Shown here: positions 59,066-64,000 of the stretch, piece by piece
Numbering within the stretch: position 1 is the first letter of the stretch
Layout: each line of letters starts with the position of its first letter
Source of the DNA: Trichomonas vaginalis G3
Taxonomy: Eukaryota; Parabasalia; Trichomonadida; Trichomonadidae
NCBI RefSeq assembly: GCF_026262505.1
Contig: NC_067203.1
Coordinates: 3,596,001-3,660,000 of the forward strand
Direction of reading: 5' to 3'
DNA: 64,000 nt
Program-made: the position numbers and the translations under genes
Notes under the pieces: model-generated
The model's input: the letters and a program-made list of their open reading frames with translations, nothing else
Databases searched by the model: none
Told to the model about the DNA's origin: nothing

Positions 59066-59259
59066 TATTATATAAGATTGGAATTAGTATTTATGAAGAA
59101 ATTGCAACAACGCGTTGTGATATGTGTGGATATATGATTTTGAGAGAGAGAATTATTTTGGATTTGTCATATTTTAATATGGATGTGATTTGATCATATT
59201 GATAATGTTGTATTATAGAGTGTAAGTGGGATGGAATTCTTTTTTATTTGTAATATATT

Positions 59260-59352
59260 TCGACAGAGGCAACATTCGAGATGAAAGTTGCCTCTGTCGA
59301 GAAACTTCCTCACACCTCAAGAGATGCGAAGAACTTTTGACAGGCAAAGTGC
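59260..59352. repeat. Palindrome copy 3, left outer arm missing
   Basis: This has the inner hairpin (CGACAGAGGCAAC with its complement) and the right outer arm TGACAGGCAAAGTGC of copy 1. The left outer arm is gone and one loop base differs. Confidence 0.85.
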
Positions 59353-59801
59353 AATACTATAATAATTATACTAGGTACATATTTATTATGATTTTAATAA
59401 AATATATTTAATATCTTTTTCAATATATAGTATTTATGCAGCATTATATGGTGTTTTCTCTTCCCTATCTGTCATATGTTATTATGAGAGTGTATAAAAA
59501 TTTTGCATGTTTTTCGTCTTTGAGACGGTTTATTGACCATGCTTTGAGACGAAAAACATGCAAAAAAAACGAAAGATGCACAGTTGAGTCTGCACGAGGA
59601 GTGGTGCATGATCCGATATATGCAAATACTCACTAAAATCTATGTGTATGCTCAAAACTAGAATAATACATCAACTTAGATATTGAAGATTCAGATCAAC
59701 TAATAACTTATATCATCCAAGTCTGACTCTTGCATGGCTTAAACACGGCTCGAAACGGTACGACCAGATTCAACAGTTTTCCTCAATAACAGGTTTCACC
59801 G

Positions 59802-60864
59802 AACCTTTGCCTTTATGTTCAACTAAGAAAGTGATAATATATTTTGCTTTAATGTTTCATTGGATTTAATTTCATATTGGACGAAATTGCAAAAAGATTC
59901 TTTTGAATTTTGGTTTAATAAAAGTGTAAATGTCATATACTGTTAGTGTATGTAATAATAGATATGGTAATACTAATAAACATATATGATACCGATAATC
60001 ATCAAAAGATCAGATATTACATTTTTATAAATATCAGGGATATTAATGTTTTATCGGTACTATTGCATACTTAGAGATATATTGAAATGTGGGAATAAAG
60101 GGTATTCGGAAAAAGAACAGGATATTCATAATATTAATTTATATGATTTTAAATTTGAAATGATTTGAATAGTTAGATGTGTTTGTGAAGTTTGGTAATA
60201 TGATACAGATTGATTCGTATAAGAATATAAGTGAATTTGTGATTTTTAAAAAGAAATTTTTAGTAAAGATATATTTAAATGGAGAAATATTTGAGAAGCA
60301 TTGAAAATTTGAGAAGAAAATTGAAAAGGGTATAAAAATGAAAAAGTAAAAATTAATAACGTAATAACATGTTTTAATAAGTTTTAAATAAATTTATAAT
60401 ATAAAAATATATTAATGATAAAATAAATTTGAATAAGGTTTTGAAAATAAATTGAAAAGCAATTGAATAAATAATAAATGAAAAATATATTACAGTAGGT
60501 ATTCAGAAAAAATATATATGAAAAAAAGTTAAAAAACATAAATTGATGATGTTATATAACAAGAAGGAAAGTTAAAGATTTATTTAGTAAGGGAATGATA
60601 GAATAAACAAAAATTAAGTAAGTTTGTTTCTAAGATGTTTTATTGAAAAACAGATTTGTCTGATCATAAGCACTTAAGACTTTTATAACAATAGAAATGT
60701 GTTTATGATATTGAAATAGTCAAATTACAATTTTTTTTCTAAGATGTCTTATTGAAAAACAGATTTGTCTGATCACAAGCACTTATCAAGTTCCTCATTC
60801 TTTATATGATTTATTTCCACTCAAATATTTATTCATATTAAAAAATTATATCATTATAATTTGC
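59802..60864. other. Gene-free region
   Basis: About 1.06 kb of very AT-rich DNA. A 44-bp sequence containing ACAGATTTGTCTGATCA occurs twice (about 60632-60673 and 60737-60785). No gene is supported. Confidence 0.5.
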
Positions 60865-61783
60865 TTATTTCATCTTCATTGCTGTAATTTTTAATCTTTC
60901 AATTAGTTCTTTTGGTACGTATTCTAAATATTCTTCTTTTGTATCTAAAATTGTTTTTGATATCTAATCTTCGTTTTGCAAACTTTCGTCTGTAAAGTAA
61001 ATCTTGATTGAAATCTCGAGTATCTTGTTTACAAAACGATGGATACTTAATGTGTGCATTGAAACTGAAAATTTATTGGAAATTCTGAATAAAAGTAATT
61101 TATTTGTTACTTGAGATGGCTCAAAGTTTTCCAAAACGTATTGCAGAATATCGCTTTTCCAAATGCAATTCGTGAGTATTAGATTAGCTAACAAATCTGC
61201 ATTTGTATTTCCAAATTCCGCGAAAAGGCGCTCTAAAATAACCGTTTTGTAATCTGACCTGAGAATCGTATAACCCATTAAATGAATTTTCTTTGATATT
61301 GCCTGTTTGTTTGAAAATATTTCTTGTATTGATTTTTCATTTTCAATTAGTAATTTGTCACATTCTCTCGTAAACATATTGTAAATATTAATAACGTTTT
61401 CTTCATTGTAACTTGTCTCATCACTAAGATTTGAAATAACGTTTATAAAAATTTCCGCAGCTCTTGATGGAAACAAAAACTCCCTGTGTGTATTTAGAAA
61501 TGATAATAGTATTTCGGATATCACGCAATTTTTTGGTATTTCGTTAATAATTAGATTTATTATTTTGAATTTGTCTGATTCTTCTTTTATTTGTGAATTA
61601 AACGATTGAATTATTCCATTCTGAATATTAGTGTCAAATTTGTAGAATAAATTAAACGAAAAGTTATTGAGAAATGAGGAATTTATAAATTCGTCTAGAA
61701 TTCTTTGATCATTGCATAAAAATCCAATGAATTCGAATTCATTATCGGTTTGAATATAACTTGATGGTAAACGTACTTTTCAT
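60865..61783 (-). pseudogene. Broken gene of an uncharacterised trichomonad-type family
   Basis: The minus strand reads coherently from near ATG 61783: RLPSSYIQTDNEFEFIGFL, RILDEFINSSFLNNFSFNLF, then the frame through LPSSYI to FTDESLQNED at 60967. Two lesions are seen. One is an extra A in the A-run at codon 2-3 that takes the ATG out of frame; without it the protein would start MKVRLPSSYI. The other is an in-frame TAG at 60964-60966, after which sense continues (TILDTKEEYLEYVPKELIER) to TAA 60865-60867. A helical, soluble protein of about 305 aa was encoded. The function is unknown. It diverges from the adjacent Mutator-like element. Confidence 0.65.
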
Positions 61784-62116
61784 TTTTCTCAGCCTCAGAT
61801 CGATGAATTGAATGGAGCAGCTATCATATATCAAAAAGATGCTACGAATAAGCATGAATTTCTGAATCAATTTTTAAATTTACACTTTCCAAATTATTCA
61901 AAAAATTTAAGAAAGCACGTATGTAATTATTTAAAGCGTGCTTGCACAATTCAACTCAGAGATTGCGATAAAAACGTTTACACACAATATTATATTAGTC
62001 CTCCCTATAAATTTCACAAAATTGATTCATCCGGCACCGAACATTCATATTCAATCGTTTACAAATGCGAAGGAAGCTGCAATTACAAAATAAAAGTAAC
62101 ACTGTACCCAAATTAA
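61760..62116 (+). pseudogene. MULE transposase, N-terminal zinc-binding domain fragment
   Basis: ELNGAAIIYQKDATNKHEFL leads into a domain with YKCEGSCNYKIKVTLYPN, the first half of a FLYWCH/WRKY-like zinc site (C-x3-C). A TAA at 62114-62116 cuts it. The other half, GEHSC (H-x-C), lies just beyond in the same frame. No ATG is available at the start (only TTG 61808). Confidence 0.7.
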
Positions 62117-63541
62117 ATTCCAAAAATCGAACCTCTCAGTGGTGAGCATTCATGCACACCAAAAGGTACAGTTTTTAGAGATATTGAAGAAGAAACAAAA
62201 ATTAGGGATCTAATGCAAATTACACGTGAACACCATTCAATACAACCGTTAACTTCAGAAGCGCAAATATTATCATATTTACTTTCTGAGGCAACAAAAC
62301 TTGAAAGGCCTCCAAAAATACCAGAAAATTTACCACGCACATTATACAAAGAGTTTTATCCACATAATTTGGTTATTCCAGATTTTGTGGAACAAATTCT
62401 TTCAATTACCAAACAAAATTCCGAAAATTTTCTAAAATACATCGCGTTTTACCCAGAACCAATAATAATTTTCGGTTATGATCGTTCTGTCTCAATTTGT
62501 CACTCAGCAACAAAATTATTCTTGGACGGTACCTTTAAAATCGTCCCAAGACAGTTCGATGACAAGGGTCAACTCCTTACATTAATGGTGCTTGACCAAA
62601 CAACGAATGAATACATTCCTGTTGTCCACATTCTTATGAAATCTCGGACAGCAGAAGCGTATCCAACCGCATTTTCCGCATTAATTTCAATAATTGGGTT
62701 CAACAATTTCAAAACTGTTTACGTAGATTTTGAAATCGCACTTTACAAATCCATTAAATTATTTTGTCCAAACGCAAAGGTTACTGGCTGCTTATTTCAT
62801 TATCGCCAAGCAGTAATTCGCAAAATAAAAGAATTATACCCGAAACAAGAGATACCAAAAGAGATTTTTACACTTTACCAAATTTATTCCTCATTACCTT
62901 TCGTCGAAAAAGACTCATTTTATCAAATACTTAAATTAATCGATGAGTCATCCTCAGAAATTGCAAAGCCGTTCGTAAATTACTATAAAAAAGTATGGAA
63001 GAAAGATTATGAGTTCATTAACCAATTAGATTCAGAGGATGATATCTACACAAATAATGCTCTTGAATCCTTCCATTCTTTGCTTTCGAAAGAATTAGAA
63101 AATGCCCATCCTAGCCTCGAAATAATGATTGCAATCTTAATGAAAGTCGATAAACACTTGTTGGATAAACAATTACTCAGTACAAAACCAGCAAAACATC
63201 CTGTCAATTATACAAAGTCCACAGCAAATATTAAAAAAGCAATTACAAATTATTTATCCGAAACAAATCGAAATTCCAAGAAAAATCAAATCAAACTTAA
63301 AGAATTTCAACAGTCAAATCAAGTAAACGAGAATTCAATCGACTTTACACCAGAAACAGGTGAGTTTTCTCAAAATGATGAGAAGATTCTCAATGAAATC
63401 CCAAATGACCAGAATAAAGTGGTTAATCAAGTGATCAAATCAATGGCAAATCCATCAAATTACAAATTCGATAAAACATTACTCACCGAGAATTTATTGT
63501 GTGTCCAGGCGGCATCGGAATTGATCGGGAAATCGGGATAA
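62117..63541 (+). pseudogene. MULE transposase catalytic core
   Basis: This is the main open part (first ATG 62213; 442 aa from there) and holds the DDE core. The first Asp is in KLFLDGTFKIVPRQFD, the second in FKTVYVDFEIALYKSI, and CLFHYRQAVIRKIKELYP follows. The Glu is probably in NNALESFHSLLSKELEN. The blocks LTLMVLDQTTNEYIPVVHIL and MKSRTAEAYPTAFSALISII are typical of the MULE transposase domain. The frame ends at TAA 63541, inside the palindromic insertion. The core itself shows no lesion, so a catalytic fold could still form. Confidence 0.88.
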
Positions 63542-63616
63542 AAGTATTCAATTTTATCCCGATAAATCGGGATGAAATTGAATGAGTTGATCCCAATTTC
63601 CCGATCAATCCCGATG
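63513..63616. repeat. 104-bp palindromic insertion in the MULE gene
   Basis: Outer arms of 27 bp (63513-63539 and 63590-63616, 25 of 27 paired; core GATTGATCGGGAAAT) and inner arms of 18 bp (63546-63563 and 63566-63583, one mismatch) form one long hairpin. The frame on both sides is the same. No target duplication is evident. Confidence 0.85.
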
Positions 63617-64000
63617 CCAAAAGATAAGTCGAATTTATTCTCAATCGAACAAAAGGGAATCACGAAAATTAACCGAACCAAATTTCCAAAACAAAGAAGT
63701 AATCGTTGTCTTACAAGAAAAAAGAACATACAAAAGCCTAATGGTGATCTTGGTGAAAAATTTTCGAAAATTACTCGCAAAACAAGCAAAATTGAGAAGG
63801 CTCATTCAAATTCAGACCACAGCAGTTCAAATTCAGAAGTTACAGATGAACCTCTCTCAGATGATTCTGATGATGATTTCGAGGTAAAGGCTAAAGGTAA
63901 AAAGAGTCCATATCCTATTCCAGAATTATCAGATGGATCTTTTGAGACACCAATAAGTTCAGAATCCGAGACTTTTGAAAATAAAAAAAATTTAAATGCT
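63572..64000 (+). pseudogene. MULE transposase C-terminal tail, partial
   Basis: This is open in the same frame from an ATG inside the palindrome to the window end (143 codons). It is basic at first (KINRTKFPKQRSNRCLTRKK), then Ser/Asp/Glu-rich (SNSEVTDEPLSDDSDDDFEV). It looks like the disordered tail of the transposase rather than a new gene. Confidence 0.65.

Larger units (their letters stand above)
58685..59617. repeat. Nested inverted repeat of about 270 bp arms around a tandem repeat
   Basis: The arm 58685 to about 58970 (which includes the word GGATCATGCACCACTCCTCG) is inverted at about 59362-59617. The second arm directly adjoins the right outer arm that begins at 59618. The loop contains three exact 25-bp units (58991-59065) and a partial palindrome copy (59260-59352). 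Confidence 0.75.
55787..59801. repeat. 4-kb region bounded by about 185-bp inverted repeats
   Basis: The left arm (55787-55972, starting GGTGAAACCTGTTATTGAGG) recurs in inverse at 59618-59801 with essentially no difference. The interior has no convincing gene. It holds hairpins, palindromes, a second nested inverted repeat and a short tandem repeat. Long inverted ends are typical of Mutator-like elements, but no transposase is inside. The element class is undecided. Confidence 0.75.
61760..64000 (+). mobile_element. Mutator-like element (TvMULE-like), broken, runs off the window
   Basis: A MULE transposase is encoded in one frame throughout (61760 to the window end) but is split by stops and by a 104-bp palindrome. 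There is no ATG before the first piece. Terminal repeats were not identified: the left end abuts the pseudogene near 61790 and the right end lies outside. MULEs are abundant and diverse in Trichomonas vaginalis. Confidence 0.85.

Noticed and set aside
1-64000. CRISPR arrays, bacterial operons, rRNA genes, spliceosomal introns
   Set aside because: No spaced repeats of CRISPR type, no rRNA sequence, and no clear GTAYGT...ACTAAC(N)ACAG intron pattern interrupting a gene was seen by eye.

Overview
The window is AT-rich eukaryotic DNA with intronless, closely packed genes. It looks like a trichomonad, most likely Trichomonas vaginalis. The reasons are: Inr-type start elements (TCAYTWW or TCAATTTT) 10-28 nt before several ATGs; the trichomonad ankyrin family with its fixed N-terminal module; Pmp-like surface proteins; flagellar and basal-body genes; and abundant Mutator-like and mariner-like DNA transposons. 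I recognised no Maverick/Polinton parts. The species call is an inference from gene families and style.

Layout. 0-3 kb: GT61 glycosyltransferase (cut by the window edge) and a Pmp-like surface protein. 3-16 kb: ribosomal protein eL31, a karyopherin-like HEAT protein, a Cep135/Bld10-like coiled-coil protein, a short Qc-SNARE, an ARM-repeat protein, tRNA-Ala(AGC), a basic protein and an RRM protein. 16-24 kb: a YIPF6-like Golgi protein and TOR kinase. 23.8-27 kb: an accessory patch with a 591-bp TIR element touching the TOR start, a decayed mariner inside one copy of a duplicated gene, and the intact second copy. 28-40 kb: an ASH-domain axonemal protein, a broken ankyrin gene, Raptor, and an intact ankyrin gene. 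40-47 kb: a small CaaX protein, a thioredoxin-domain protein, two frameshifted secreted/membrane genes and an ankyrin-family stub. 47-55.7 kb: a USP deubiquitinase with a Gln-rich tail, a CK1-family kinase with a CaaX end, a repeat block and a Derlin. 55.7-61 kb: a gene-free region of long inverted repeats and palindromes. 60.9-64 kb: a pseudogene and a broken Mutator-like element running off the end.

How the genes relate. TOR and Raptor, the two core TORC1 subunits, lie about 11 kb apart on the same strand. The SNARE, YIPF6-like protein, thioredoxin-domain protein, Derlin and GT61 all belong to the secretory pathway. The Cep135-like and ASH-domain proteins belong to the basal body and flagella. 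Most else is ordinary housekeeping. The unusual material is in the repeats: palindromes with a three-way fold, an element that appears to have removed the TOR start codon, and a mariner insertion that can be read against its empty site.
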